Numbered from the stretch's first letter, positions 34,585 through 44,185 are shown. The stretch is 64,000 bases of DNA from Prevotella sp. UBA2725 (GCA_002353825.1 DEKJ01000021.1:162361-226360), one strand, 5' to 3'. A program made the numbers and translations. Notes: generated by a model not told the origin, from the letters alone.

Positions 34585-36368
34585 GATATAGAGGAAGGGC
34601 AAGTGTAATATTGCTCTTCCTTTTTGCCGTTGCTCTTGTTTGCGCTATGCCTCCTTCGAGGCATCGGAGAGTTCCTAAGAAGGTGGACACGCGTGTCTAT
34701 CTGAGGCATGCGGATGAACTGAAGTATGATGAATATGGACCTAATCCGGATGCACAGATAGCTAAAGGACATGTCCATTTTCTTAATAGGGGAGCAACAT
34801 TGCTATGCGACAGTGCTTATTACTATCAGGCCACAAACTCCTTCCGTGCTTTTGGTCATGTGCGCTTTCGTCAGGGTGATACGCTTTCGCTCTCATGTGA
34901 CAATGCATGGTACGATGGAGAGGGCCAGATGATGGAGGCCCGTAAGAATGTTGTGCTCAAGCATCGAGGACAGACCCTTTATACGGATAGTCTCAATTAT
35001 GACCGTCTGTACAACAATGCGTATTTCTTCAAAGGTGGCCGGCTTGTAGATAATAGGAACAAACTTTCTGCCGACTGGGGTGAGTATAACACGGACACGC
35101 GTCAGGCTGTGTTCTATTATGATGTGCAGCTCCATACACCGAAGAATCGTGTGTCCACAGATACATTGTATTACGATACAAGGAAGTCGATAGCACATAT
35201 CGTAGGTATGTACACGCCTAATCGTGGCATGGGTAAGCCAGGACCATCTGTTATTCACAACAAGGATGGTATCGTGGAGACTACGAATGCTTTCTTTAAT
35301 ACGCGCACAGATCGCGCACGGCTCTTTGGTCGTTCAACAGTGGTGAATAAGGAAAAGACAATCACTGGTGATACATTATATTATAATAGTTCTACGGGCC
35401 AGAACCATGGCTATGGCAATGTGGTGTTCGTCGATAAGAAGAATAAGAATAAGCTTACAGCGGGTGAAGTAAACTATAATGAGAAGAACGGGCGTGGCTA
35501 TGCTACGAAGAAGGCGCTCGTCGTTGACTTCTCTCAAAAAGACACGCTTTATATGCATGCCGATACGTTGCGTGTAGAGACCTTCCATATCAATACCGAC
35601 AGTGTCTATCGCAAAGTGCATGGTTATAAGCATGCCCGTGCATTTAGATATGATTTCCAGGCAATGTGCGACTCGCTGGTCTACGATACGCGCGACTCTT
35701 GCCTGACAATGTATAAGGACCCTATCACCTGGAGCCAGGGACGCCAATTGACAGGTGAGAAGATTCTCGTCTTCACCAACGACTCAACGATCCGTGAGGC
35801 TCATGTCATCGGACAGGCCTTGTCCATCGAACAGATGAAGGACAGCATTCATTACAATCAAGTATCTTCTAAGGAAATTTATGCCTATTTCGACCATGGC
35901 AATATTCGTAGAAGTGATGCGGTCCGTAATGTAAGGGCTATCTTTTACCCAACGGACAGTGGTGACTCTACACTGATAGGGCTCAACTATGTGGAGTCGG
36001 ATACGATGCGTATGTTTGTATCTCCGACACGACAGTTGGAGCGAATATGGATGCCGAAGGCGCAAGGCACGCTCTACCCGATGACGCAGATCCCGCCAGG
36101 AAAAGATAAACTTGACGTCTTTGAATGGTTTGATGACTTAAGGCCGAAGAATCCAATGGATGTCTTTGTCTGGCGCGGAAAGCCGAATGGATCATCTCTA
36201 AGAATCTTGAAGCGGCACGCTGCACCATTGCAGACTTTGCCAAAGAAGCAGAAGCCTGATGCTGCGCCTTCTTCTTCGGGTGCTCAGAAAGCAGAGACGT
36301 CAATCAATATGAAAGAGGCTCCAAACAGTAAGAATACATCTAAATCGATAACAGAACAGGAAAGGTAG
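34569..36368 (+). CDS. OstA/LptA-like organic solvent tolerance protein
   Basis: A 599-aa exported protein with an N-terminal hydrophobic segment (SVILLFLFAVALVCAM) and repeated OstA beta-jellyroll strands (GHVRFRQGDTLSLSCDNAWY, GNVVFVDKKNKNKLTAGEVN). LptA and LptD N-domains with this fold carry LPS between membranes. The size and the low-complexity C-terminus (after about residue 560) differ from classical LptA. It overlaps the SurA-like gene by 16 nt and lies 9 nt before mutL. Its LPS role is inferred. Confidence 0.8.
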   Translation: MGKILRYRGRASVILLFLFAVALVCAMPPSRHRRVPKKVDTRVYLRHADELKYDEYGPNPDAQIAKGHVHFLNRGATLLCDSAYYYQATNSFRAFGHVRFRQGDTLSLSCDNAWYDGEGQMMEARKNVVLKHRGQTLYTDSLNYDRLYNNAYFFKGGRLVDNRNKLSADWGEYNTDTRQAVFYYDVQLHTPKNRVSTDTLYYDTRKSIAHIVGMYTPNRGMGKPGPSVIHNKDGIVETTNAFFNTRTDRARLFGRSTVVNKEKTITGDTLYYNSSTGQNHGYGNVVFVDKKNKNKLTAGEVNYNEKNGRGYATKKALVVDFSQKDTLYMHADTLRVETFHINTDSVYRKVHGYKHARAFRYDFQAMCDSLVYDTRDSCLTMYKDPITWSQGRQLTGEKILVFTNDSTIREAHVIGQALSIEQMKDSIHYNQVSSKEIYAYFDHGNIRRSDAVRNVRAIFYPTDSGDSTLIGLNYVESDTMRMFVSPTRQLERIWMPKAQGTLYPMTQIPPGKDKLDVFEWFDDLRPKNPMDVFVWRGKPNGSSLRILKRHAAPLQTLPKKQKPDAAPSSSGAQKAETSINMKEAPNSKNTSKSITEQER

Positions 36369-36377
36369 TGTTGCGCT

Positions 36378-38252
36378 ATGTCTGATGTCATTCAACTTTT
36401 ACCGGATTCTGTTGCTAATCAGATAGCAGCAGGTGAGGTCATACAACGTCCAGCCAGTGTCATCAAGGAACTGGTTGAGAATGCTGTGGATGCTGGGGCA
36501 CATCATATCGATGTCTCTGTCGTTGATGCAGGGCGTACCTCTATCCAGGTTATAGATGATGGCAAAGGCATGTCGGAGACGGATGCACGCTTGGCCTTTG
36601 AACGCCATGCTACTTCGAAGATCCGCAAGGCCGACGACCTTTTCAATCTCCATACGATGGGCTTCCGCGGTGAGGCGCTGCCGTCTATCGTAGCTGTCTC
36701 ACAGGTTGAACTGAAGACACGCATGGCGGATGAGACCTTGGGCACGGACATCGTGATCTCGGGTTCCAAACTGCAGTCGCAAGAGCCTTGCGCTTGTCCA
36801 CAGGGGGCAAACTTCAAGGTGGAGAACTTGTTCTTCAACGTGCCGGCACGCCGTAAGTTCTTGAAGTCGAATGCCACAGAGCTCAATCATATCATCACTG
36901 CTTTTGAGCGTATCGTCCTTGTCTATCCGGAAATAGGCTTTACGTTCCATTCCAATGGTGGCGAGCTTTATGATCTCCGTCCGGGGACATTGCGGCAACG
37001 TATCGTTGATGTCTTCGGCAAACGTATCAATGCCGATCTGCTCCCGTTGAACGTAGAGACCTCTGTTTGCGGCCTCTCTGGATTCGTGGGTAAGCCAGAG
37101 TCAGCGAAGAAGAAAGGTGCTAAGCAGTTCTTCTTCGTCAATGGACGATACATGCGTCATCCTTATTTCCATAAGGCCGTGCAGAGTGTCTATGAGCGAT
37201 TAGTTCCACAAGGTGAGCAGGTGCCTTACTTCATCTATTTTGATGTCAACCCACATGATATTGATGTCAATATCCATCCGACGAAGACGGAGATAAAGTT
37301 TGAGAACGAGCAGACTGTATACCAGATTCTCCTTGCAGCGGTGCGCGACGCTATTGGCTCATTCAGTGGGGTGTCTACGATCGACTTTGACACCGAAGGC
37401 AAGCCTGAGATTCCGCTCTTCCAGTCAGAAAATGAGGATGGCGGAGAACCGTTTGCCATGCCGAAGGTAGACTTTGATCCTCAGTACAATCCATTTACTG
37501 CAACTCCAAAGAGACCATCGTCTTATGACGGTGGACAGTCTGTTCACAGCAAGACTTCCATTTTCTCTGGCCCTGTCCAGGAGGACCCTTGGAACATACC
37601 TTTAACACCCAACACCTCATCCCCCAACAACCCCGCATCCGATACCCTTTTCTCCGGCCCAGTACAGGAGAATGAGTCAGAGGAAATAGAAGACAAGGCG
37701 CCGACGCATTATCAGTATAAGGGTAAGTATATTATGACATCGGTGAAGTCGGGGCTGATGGTCCTTGACCAGCATCGTGCTCATATTCGCATCCTTTATG
37801 AGGATTACATGCGTCGTCTGGCTTCTCACAAGATGCATTCGCAGAAAATACTGTTCCCACAGAAGATAGATCTAACTCCGAAAGAGATGCTTATTCTTAC
37901 GACAGTGAAGGATGATGTTAGTCTTCTTGGCTTTGAATTGACTCCTGTTGGCGCTGCTACTTATTCAATCAATGCTATTCCAGAAGGTTTTGAAGGTGTG
38001 GACGTCGTCAGTCTGTTACATGATATTCTCAGTGATGCTGACACTGATTCTCAATTGGCCAAGATTCATGATAACATGGCTTTGTCCCTGGCTCGTGCTG
38101 CAGCAATTCCTTATGGTCAGGTGCTGTCCAATGAGGAGATGGAGAATATCATCAATCAACTCTTCCAATGCAGTAATGTCAACTATACGCCTGACGGCCA
38201 TGCAACCCTTTGTATTATCAAACAGAAAGACATCGAAAACATGCTTGGATAA
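36378..38252 (+). CDS. mutL: DNA mismatch repair protein MutL
   Basis: A 624-aa repair protein with an N-terminal GHKL ATPase (LPDSVANQIAAGEV, ELVENAVDAG, DDGKGM, HATSKI, GFRGEAL). In the C-terminal domain the endonuclease motif DQHA(X)2E(X)4E reads DQHRAHIRILYE, so the middle Glu is Ile, and CPHGRP reads TPDGHAT. Endonuclease activity is therefore unlikely. The linker contains two copies of FSGPVQE on either side of a stretch (about residues 408-419, TPNTSSPNNPAS) translated from the CACCCAACACC repeat family. It ends the guaB operon. Confidence 0.93.
   Translation: MSDVIQLLPDSVANQIAAGEVIQRPASVIKELVENAVDAGAHHIDVSVVDAGRTSIQVIDDGKGMSETDARLAFERHATSKIRKADDLFNLHTMGFRGEALPSIVAVSQVELKTRMADETLGTDIVISGSKLQSQEPCACPQGANFKVENLFFNVPARRKFLKSNATELNHIITAFERIVLVYPEIGFTFHSNGGELYDLRPGTLRQRIVDVFGKRINADLLPLNVETSVCGLSGFVGKPESAKKKGAKQFFFVNGRYMRHPYFHKAVQSVYERLVPQGEQVPYFIYFDVNPHDIDVNIHPTKTEIKFENEQTVYQILLAAVRDAIGSFSGVSTIDFDTEGKPEIPLFQSENEDGGEPFAMPKVDFDPQYNPFTATPKRPSSYDGGQSVHSKTSIFSGPVQEDPWNIPLTPNTSSPNNPASDTLFSGPVQENESEEIEDKAPTHYQYKGKYIMTSVKSGLMVLDQHRAHIRILYEDYMRRLASHKMHSQKILFPQKIDLTPKEMLILTTVKDDVSLLGFELTPVGAATYSINAIPEGFEGVDVVSLLHDILSDADTDSQLAKIHDNMALSLARAAAIPYGQVLSNEEMENIINQLFQCSNVNYTPDGHATLCIIKQKDIENMLG
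37602..37634. repeat. CACCCAACACC-type repeat inside mutL
   Basis: The DNA TTAACACCCAACACCTCATC and the following CCCCAACAACCCC in the mutL linker match the intergenic repeat at 15706-15734. It is read in frame as TPNTSSPNNP. Confidence 0.6.
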
Positions 38253-38290
38253 GGGAAAATGAAGAATTTGTGAAAAAAGTTACCGAAAAG

Positions 38291-38322
38291 TTTGGTGCAT
38301 TCATAAAACCTTCGTACCTTTG
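38291..38322 (+). promoter_or_regulatory. Promoter of tRNA-Val
   Basis: TTTG (38291-38294), 20 nt, TACCTTTG (38315-38322), placing transcription start about 15 nt ahead of the tRNA. Confidence 0.8.
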
Positions 38323-38342
38323 CACCCGCAATCAAGAAACAA

Positions 38343-38417
38343 GGGCGTTTAGCTCAGTTGGTTTAGAGCATCTGCCTTACAAGCAGAGGGTCGGCGGTTC
38401 GAATCCGTCAACGCCCA
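38343..38417 (+). tRNA. tRNA-Val (anticodon UAC)
   Basis: A 75-nt cloverleaf. The acceptor stem GGGCGTT pairs with AACGCCC and is followed by discriminator A. The anticodon arm TCTGC-CTTACAA-GCAGA gives anticodon TAC, reading GUA valine codons. The T-arm GGCGG-TTCGAAT-CCGTC is intact. CCA is not encoded. It has its own promoter and terminator. Confidence 0.95.
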
Positions 38418-38428
38418 CAGGGGTGGTT

Positions 38429-38462
38429 CCCGTAGTGGCTTCGGCTGCTGCGGGATTTTTTA
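38429..38462 (+). terminator. Terminator of tRNA-Val
   Basis: CCCGTAGTGGC (38429-38439) folds with GCTGCTGCGGG (38444-38454) around a TTCG tetraloop, with some wobble pairs, followed by ATTTTTTAT. Confidence 0.85.
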
Positions 38463-38611
38463 TGATATTTTTTTGTTATCATCTCCTAAAATTTCAAGCC
38501 TTTTGCAGTCTCTCTCAATGATATTTTGTAATTTTGCAAATATAAATTCAGAACGCGTTTAGTAAAAAAGAATATAACAGTTAGGTAATACGTATTATAA
38601 CACTTGTTCCT

Positions 38612-39958
38612 ATGAATCTCGATGTATTGACGGCAATCTCGCCTATTGACGGTCGTTACAGAAGCAAGACCGAAGCCCTTGCCGACTATTTTTCAGAGTA
38701 TGCTCTTATTCGTTATCGCATTCGTGTCGAAATAGAATATTTCATCACGCTTTGTGAGCTTCCTCTTCCGCAGTTGAAGTCATTTGATCGCAATCTCTTT
38801 CCTCGTCTGCGTGACATCTATCTCAAATTTGATGAGAAGGGTGCACAGCGTGTGAAGGATATTGAGAAGGTCACCAACCACGACGTCAAGGCTGTGGAAT
38901 ATTATATCAAGGAGCAGTTTGATGCTATTGGCGGACTGGACAGCTACAAGGAGTTTGTGCATTTCGGTCTCACCTCTCAGGATATCAACAATACTTCTGT
39001 GCCTCTCGCTTTGAAGGAGGCACTTCATAAAGTCTTCTATCCGCAGGTGGAAGAATTGATTGCTCAGTTGCAGACCTATGCTGATGAATGGAAAGATGTT
39101 CCCATGCTCGCCAAGACACATGGCCAGCCGGCTTCTCCGACACGTCTCGGCAAAGAGATCATGGTCTATGTCTATCGTCTTACAGAGCAGCTCAACACGC
39201 TGAAGGCTTGTAAGATCACGGCCAAGTTCGGTGGTGCTACAGGTAACTTCAATGCCCATCATGTGGCTTATCCCGACTATGATTGGCGTGCATTCGGCAA
39301 CCGTTTCGTCAGTGAGAAGCTCGGGCTGGAGCGTGAGCAGTATACGACGCAGATTTCCAATTATGATTATCTCGCAGCCATCTTCGATGGTATCCGTCGT
39401 ATCAATACGATCATCATTGACCTCGACCGCGACTTCTGGATGTATATCTCTATGGATTACTTCAAGCAGAAGATTAAGCCGGGTGAGGTAGGGTCTTCAG
39501 CTATGCCGCACAAGGTCAATCCTATCGACTATGAGAACAGTGAGGGTAATCTCGGTATGGCTAATGCCGTCTTGACGTTCCTCTCTATGAAACTTCCTAT
39601 CAGTCGTCTGCAGCGTGACCTTACCGATTCTACGGTGCTTCGTAATATCGGTGTGCCACTCGGTCACTCCATCATCGCTATTCAGTCGACGCTCAAAGGC
39701 CTGCGTAAGCTTATCCTGCACGAGGAGAAGATTGATGCTGACCTTGACAACACATGGGCTGTCGTAGCTGAGGCTATTCAGACCATTCTCCGTCGCGAGG
39801 GTTATCCTCATCCTTATGAGGCATTGAAGCAGCTCACCCGCACGAACAAGACCATGACGGAAAAAACAATTCACGATTTCATTAACACATTAAATGTAAA
39901 GCCGGAGGTGAAGCAGGAGCTTCTTGCTATCACTCCGCATAACTACACAGGTATTTAA
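38612..39958 (+). CDS. purB: Adenylosuccinate lyase
   Basis: A 448-aa enzyme acting twice in purine synthesis (SAICAR to AICAR, adenylosuccinate to AMP). It is the E. coli-like branch of the family. The signature GEVGSSAMPHKVNPIDYENS holds the mobile catalytic serine loop, and THGQPASPTRLGKE contains the second catalytic histidine region. A 12-bp hairpin follows. Confidence 0.95.
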   Translation: MNLDVLTAISPIDGRYRSKTEALADYFSEYALIRYRIRVEIEYFITLCELPLPQLKSFDRNLFPRLRDIYLKFDEKGAQRVKDIEKVTNHDVKAVEYYIKEQFDAIGGLDSYKEFVHFGLTSQDINNTSVPLALKEALHKVFYPQVEELIAQLQTYADEWKDVPMLAKTHGQPASPTRLGKEIMVYVYRLTEQLNTLKACKITAKFGGATGNFNAHHVAYPDYDWRAFGNRFVSEKLGLEREQYTTQISNYDYLAAIFDGIRRINTIIIDLDRDFWMYISMDYFKQKIKPGEVGSSAMPHKVNPIDYENSEGNLGMANAVLTFLSMKLPISRLQRDLTDSTVLRNIGVPLGHSIIAIQSTLKGLRKLILHEEKIDADLDNTWAVVAEAIQTILRREGYPHPYEALKQLTRTNKTMTEKTIHDFINTLNVKPEVKQELLAITPHNYTGI

Positions 39959-39970
39959 TATTATTCATTC

Positions 39971-40005
39971 CCGTGAAGGACTATAGTGAGTACAGTCTTT
40001 CACGG
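39971..40005 (+). terminator. Hairpin between purB and rluB
   Basis: CCGTGAAGGACT (39971-39982) pairs with AGTCTTTCACGG (39994-40005) with one wobble and an 11-nt loop. No T-run follows, so it may be a partial terminator or a leader structure 18 nt ahead of rluB. Confidence 0.55.
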
Positions 40006-40023
40006 ATCTAAGTAACTACTACT

Positions 40024-41535
40024 ATGTCAGAAGATCAGGAAAAGACGCAGGCGGCTCAGGAGCCGCAGAATGATGCCCGTGAGGGCTATGCACGTCCCGC
40101 AGGACATCAGAATCAGAGAGATTATAATCCTGGAACAGGACGTACACAGCGTCCTCGCATTCACACAACATCATCTCGTCCACAGTATGGTGCCGGCCGT
40201 CCTCAGGCAAGCAAGCCGGCGGATGGTGGCTTCCGTCCTGCAGGTTTTGGTGCTGCCTTAGCAGGTGGCGATCAGCCTCGTCAGCAGAACGGTTATGGTG
40301 ACAGCCGACAGAGTGGCTATCAGTCCCGTCCTCGCTTCAACAACAATGGTGAGGGTGGTTATCAGCCGCGTCCTCGCTACAACAGCAATGGTGAGGGTGG
40401 CTATCAGCCGCGTCAGCAGGGTGCCTATCAGTCTCGTCAGCAGAGCGGCTATGGCAATCGTCAGCAGAGCGGCTATGGCAATCGTCCGCAGGGTGGCTAC
40501 GGCAATCGTCAGCAGGGCGGTTATCAGTCTCGTCAGCAGGGCGGTTACGGCAATCGTCAGCAGGGCGGTTATCAGTCTCGCCAGCAGGGCGGCTACGGCA
40601 ATCGTCAGCAGGGCGGTTATCAGTCTCGTCAGCAGGGTGGTTATGGTAATCGTCAGCAGGGCGGTTACGGCAATCGTCAGCAGGGTGGCTTCCGTGGCGG
40701 ATACAACAATAATGGCTATCGCGGCTACAACAATGCTCCACGTCCGGGTTATGACCCGAATGCGAAGTACAGTATGAAGAAGCGCATTGAGTATAAGGAA
40801 GAGCACGTCGATCCGGATGAGCCCATCCGTCTGAACAAGTATCTTGCCAATGCTGGTGTCTGCAGTCGTCGTGAGGCTGATGAGTTCATCACCTCTGGGG
40901 CAGTGTCAGTCAATGGAACAGTGGTCACGGAGCTCGGTACAAAGGTAAAGCGCTCTGATGAAGTCCGTTTCCACGACGAGCCGGTGACCATCGAGAAGAA
41001 AGTATACATCCTGCTCAACAAGCCGAAGGATTATGTCACAACATCTGATGACCCGCAGCAGCGTAAGACCGTGATGGACCTCGTGAAGGATGCTTGCCCT
41101 GAGCGCATCTATCCTGTAGGTCGTCTGGACCGTAACACCACAGGTGTGCTGTTGCTGACCAACGATGGAGAGCTGGCATCGAAACTTACGCATCCAAAGT
41201 TCCTCAAGAAGAAGGTATATCATGTCTTCCTCGATAAGAACGTCAGCACGGAGGATCTGCAGAAGATCGCTGATGGCATCGAGTTGGAGGATGGTGAGGT
41301 GCATGCTGATGCTATCGAGTACGCTGATGAGCGTGACCATTCACAGGTCGGCATCGAGATCCACAGTGGCCGTAACCGTATCGTACGTCGTATCTTCGAG
41401 CATCTCGGTTATCGTGTCGTAAAGCTCGACCGTGTGCAGTTCGCAGGTCTGACGAAGAAAAATCTTCGTCGTGGTGACTGGCGTTTCCTCACCGAGAAAG
41501 AGGTTGAAACGCTCCGTAGTGGAATGTTTGAATAA
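40024..41535 (+). CDS. rluB: RluB-type pseudouridine synthase with long Gly/Gln/Arg repeat tail
   Basis: 503 aa. The C-terminal 245 residues are a complete synthase: S4 RNA-binding domain (IRLNKYLANAGVCSRREADE) and the catalytic segment VGRLDRNTTGVLLLTNDGEL, whose Asp attacks uracil. It should modify 23S rRNA. The N-terminal 250 residues are disordered and basic; from residue 130 about eleven 8-residue units alternate RQQGGYGN and RQQGGYQS, encoded by near-identical 24-nt repeats (40411-40675). Such RGG-like tails bind RNA and can drive condensation. The repeat DNA is prone to slippage. Confidence 0.9.
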   Translation: MSEDQEKTQAAQEPQNDAREGYARPAGHQNQRDYNPGTGRTQRPRIHTTSSRPQYGAGRPQASKPADGGFRPAGFGAALAGGDQPRQQNGYGDSRQSGYQSRPRFNNNGEGGYQPRPRYNSNGEGGYQPRQQGAYQSRQQSGYGNRQQSGYGNRPQGGYGNRQQGGYQSRQQGGYGNRQQGGYQSRQQGGYGNRQQGGYQSRQQGGYGNRQQGGYGNRQQGGFRGGYNNNGYRGYNNAPRPGYDPNAKYSMKKRIEYKEEHVDPDEPIRLNKYLANAGVCSRREADEFITSGAVSVNGTVVTELGTKVKRSDEVRFHDEPVTIEKKVYILLNKPKDYVTTSDDPQQRKTVMDLVKDACPERIYPVGRLDRNTTGVLLLTNDGELASKLTHPKFLKKKVYHVFLDKNVSTEDLQKIADGIELEDGEVHADAIEYADERDHSQVGIEIHSGRNRIVRRIFEHLGYRVVKLDRVQFAGLTKKNLRRGDWRFLTEKEVETLRSGMFE

Positions 41536-41544
41536 TTTTTAATC

Positions 41545-42933
41545 ATGAGAACAAAAGTTATCGATGCACTCAAGAGCACCGATTATAATAAGGAGATAAC
41601 AGTAAAAGGTTGGGTGCGCTCGCACAGAAGCAGCAAGGCTGTAGACTTCATTGCCTTGAACGACGGCTCAACGATTAAGAACATCCAGATCGTCGTAGCA
41701 CCGGAGAAGTTCGATGCCGAGATGCTGAAGAGCATCACTACAGGTGCCTGTATCCGTGCTACCGGTACGCTCGTTGAGAGTCAGGGTAAAGGCCAGACCG
41801 TTGAGGTTCAGGCCAAGGAGATCGAGATCTATGGTCTCTGCCCGTCCGATTATCCTATGCAGAAGAAGGGACAGTCGTTTGAGTACATGCGTCAGTATGC
41901 TCACATGCGTCTGCGTACAAACACCTTCGGTGCCGTCTTCCGCATCCGTCATAATATGGCCATCGCCATCCACAAGTATTTCCATGAGCATGGATTCTAC
42001 TATTTCAATACACCGCTTATCACTGCCAGCGATGCTGAGGGTGCTGGTGAGATGTTCCAGGTTACGACGCTCGACCTCGACCGTGTGGCAAAGAGCGGAA
42101 AAGTAGAGTACGACAAGGACTTCTTCGGTAAGAAGACCAACCTTACCGTTTCTGGTCAGCTCGAGGGTGAGCTCGGTGCTACGGCTTTAGGTGCTATCTA
42201 CACTTTTGGACCGACGTTCCGTGCTGAGAACAGTAACACGCCACGTCACCTCGCTGAGTTCTGGATGATTGAGCCGGAGGTTGCCTTCATGGACAAGGAT
42301 GAATTGATGGACCTCGAAGAGGACTTCATCAAGTACTGTGTCCGTTGGGCACTCGACAACTGCAAGGACGATCTGGAGTTCCTCAACAAGATGATTGACA
42401 AAACCCTTATCCAGACCTTGGAGAGTGTCATCAATGAGGACTTCGTGCGTCTGCCTTACACTGAGGGTATCAAGATCCTTGAGCAGGCAGTGAAGGATGG
42501 CCATAAGTTTGAGTTCCCAATCACCGGCTGGGGCATGGACCTTGCCTCAGAGCACGAGCGCTATCTCGTGGAGCAGCATTTTAAGCGCCCTGTCATCATG
42601 ACCGATTATCCTACAGAGATCAAGGCCTTCTACATGAAGAAGAACCCCGATGGCAAGACCATGCAGGGTACCGACGTCCTCTTCCCGCGTATCGGTGAGA
42701 TTATCGGCGGCTCCGTCCGTGAGGAGAACTATCAAAAACTCCTCGATGAGATTGAGCGTCGTGGCATGAAGGAAGAGACCTACAGCTGGTATCTCGATAC
42801 TCGTAAGTACGGTTCTTGCCCGCATGCAGGCTTTGGCCTGGGCTTCGAACGCCTCATTCTCTTCGTCACAGGTATGCAGAATATCCGTGACGTCATTCCA
42901 TTCCCACGCACCCCGAAGAACGCTGAGTTCTAA
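41545..42933 (+). CDS. asnS: Asparaginyl-tRNA synthetase
   Basis: A 462-aa class IIb synthetase. It has the N-terminal OB anticodon-binding domain (VKGWVRSHRSSKAVDFIALN), motif 2 FRAENSNTPRHLAEFWMIEP and motif 3 GFGLGFERLILF. It charges tRNA-Asn directly. It lies 9 nt after rluB, so the two are likely co-transcribed. Confidence 0.96.
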   Translation: MRTKVIDALKSTDYNKEITVKGWVRSHRSSKAVDFIALNDGSTIKNIQIVVAPEKFDAEMLKSITTGACIRATGTLVESQGKGQTVEVQAKEIEIYGLCPSDYPMQKKGQSFEYMRQYAHMRLRTNTFGAVFRIRHNMAIAIHKYFHEHGFYYFNTPLITASDAEGAGEMFQVTTLDLDRVAKSGKVEYDKDFFGKKTNLTVSGQLEGELGATALGAIYTFGPTFRAENSNTPRHLAEFWMIEPEVAFMDKDELMDLEEDFIKYCVRWALDNCKDDLEFLNKMIDKTLIQTLESVINEDFVRLPYTEGIKILEQAVKDGHKFEFPITGWGMDLASEHERYLVEQHFKRPVIMTDYPTEIKAFYMKKNPDGKTMQGTDVLFPRIGEIIGGSVREENYQKLLDEIERRGMKEETYSWYLDTRKYGSCPHAGFGLGFERLILFVTGMQNIRDVIPFPRTPKNAEF

Positions 42934-42958
42934 TTTAAGAAAAAATAAGGGAAAAAAT

Positions 42959-43010
42959 CACACACGTATTGAATTATTTGCTAACTTTGCAAACGAATTC
43001 AACGTGTGTG
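42959..43010 (+). promoter_or_regulatory. Palindrome enclosing the -7 box of the OmpA-like gene
   Basis: CACACACGT-AT-TGAATT (42959-42975) is matched by AATTCA-ACGTGTGTG (42996-43010). The loop holds TAACTTTG (42982-42989), a -7 element. It could be an operator, a terminator of asnS, or both. Confidence 0.6.
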
Positions 43011-43062
43011 ACATCTTTTGAGAGAAATATAACAAGTTAATATTAACTAAATTAATCGCTTT

Positions 43063-44178
43063 ATGAAGTGCATTAAGACTTTATTGGTTGCAGCGTTGGT
43101 CCTTGGTGGATCAGCAGTTGCTAGTGCCCAGGCCACTTACACAGATAAGGAAGGCAATGAGTACACATTCAAGAAGCATGCATTCCTGGATCTTCAGGGT
43201 GGTGCTCAGTACACACTTGGTGAGGCTAAGTTCGGTGATCTGATTTCCCCGAACGTACAGCTCGGTATCGGCTACCAGTTCAATCCGTGGTTTGCTGCCC
43301 GTATCGCTGCTAACGCTTGGCAGAGCAAGGGTGGTTACAACGGTGTGACTGAGACTGGTAAGACTGCTCCTGGAAATGTCACATACAAATGGAAGTATGT
43401 TGCTCCGGGTATCGACTTCATCTTCAACCTGAGCAACGCTTTCTGCGGTTGGAATCCTAACCGTGTATTCAATCTTAGCGCATTCATCGGTGGTGGCGCC
43501 AACATCGCTTGGGGTAACGATCGTGCTAATGAGCTCGCTAAGGCTTATGAGATGCGTTATATCTGGGACGGCACGAAGGTTCGTCCTGTTGCTCGTGGCG
43601 GCGTTGAGCTGAACTTCCGCGTCAGCAAGGCTGTCAGCATCATGGTTGAGGGCAATGCCAACATGTTGAGCGATAAGTACAACTCTAAGAAGGCCGGTAA
43701 CCCTGACTGGTATTTCAACGCTCTCGCTGGTCTGCGCATCAACCTGGGCAAGAGCTACACTAAGAAGGCTCCAGAGCCAGCTCCTGCTCCAGAGCCACAG
43801 AAGGAAGAGTATGTTGAGCCTACACCGGCTCCGGCACCCGCTCCTGAGAAGATTGAGTCGCTTCGTCGCGACGTCTTCTTCACCATCAACAAGACTGGCG
43901 TTACAGCAGAGGAGCAGCCTAAGGTTGACGAGATCGTAGCTTATCTGAACAAGCATCCTGAGGCAAAGGTGACCGTTACTGGTTATGCTGATGCTGGTAC
44001 AGGTAATGACAAGATCAACGATGCTCTCGCTGCAAAGCGTGCTGCTACAGTGGTTAAGGCCCTGAAGGATGCAGGTATCGCTGAGAGCCGTATCACAAGT
44101 GACAGCAAGGGTGCACGCGTACAGCCGTTCTCTGAGAACGACAAGAACCGTGTGTCTATCATGGTCGCTGAGCCGTAA
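43063..44178 (+). CDS. OmpA-family outer membrane protein
   Basis: A 371-aa major-porin-like protein. A signal peptide (MKCIKTLLVAALVLGGSAVASA) is followed by an eight-stranded barrel of about 210 residues, a Pro/Ala/Glu hinge (APEPAPAPEPQKEEYVEP), and an OmpA domain binding peptidoglycan (VTVTGYADAGTGNDKIND, LAAKRAATVVKALKDAGI, ENDKNRVSIMV). It anchors the outer membrane to the wall. A strong terminator follows. Confidence 0.93.
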   Translation: MKCIKTLLVAALVLGGSAVASAQATYTDKEGNEYTFKKHAFLDLQGGAQYTLGEAKFGDLISPNVQLGIGYQFNPWFAARIAANAWQSKGGYNGVTETGKTAPGNVTYKWKYVAPGIDFIFNLSNAFCGWNPNRVFNLSAFIGGGANIAWGNDRANELAKAYEMRYIWDGTKVRPVARGGVELNFRVSKAVSIMVEGNANMLSDKYNSKKAGNPDWYFNALAGLRINLGKSYTKKAPEPAPAPEPQKEEYVEPTPAPAPAPEKIESLRRDVFFTINKTGVTAEEQPKVDEIVAYLNKHPEAKVTVTGYADAGTGNDKINDALAAKRAATVVKALKDAGIAESRITSDSKGARVQPFSENDKNRVSIMVAEP

Positions 44179-44185
44179 ATAAAAG

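Noticed and set aside
38210..38521. 103-aa frame across the tRNA-Val gene
   Set aside because: It runs over the mutL end, promoter, tRNA and terminator; the tRNA explains the sequence.
40258..40806. Antisense and alternate frames over the rluB repeats
   Set aside because: Periodic low-complexity translations of the 24-nt repeats; the synthase frame is the real one.
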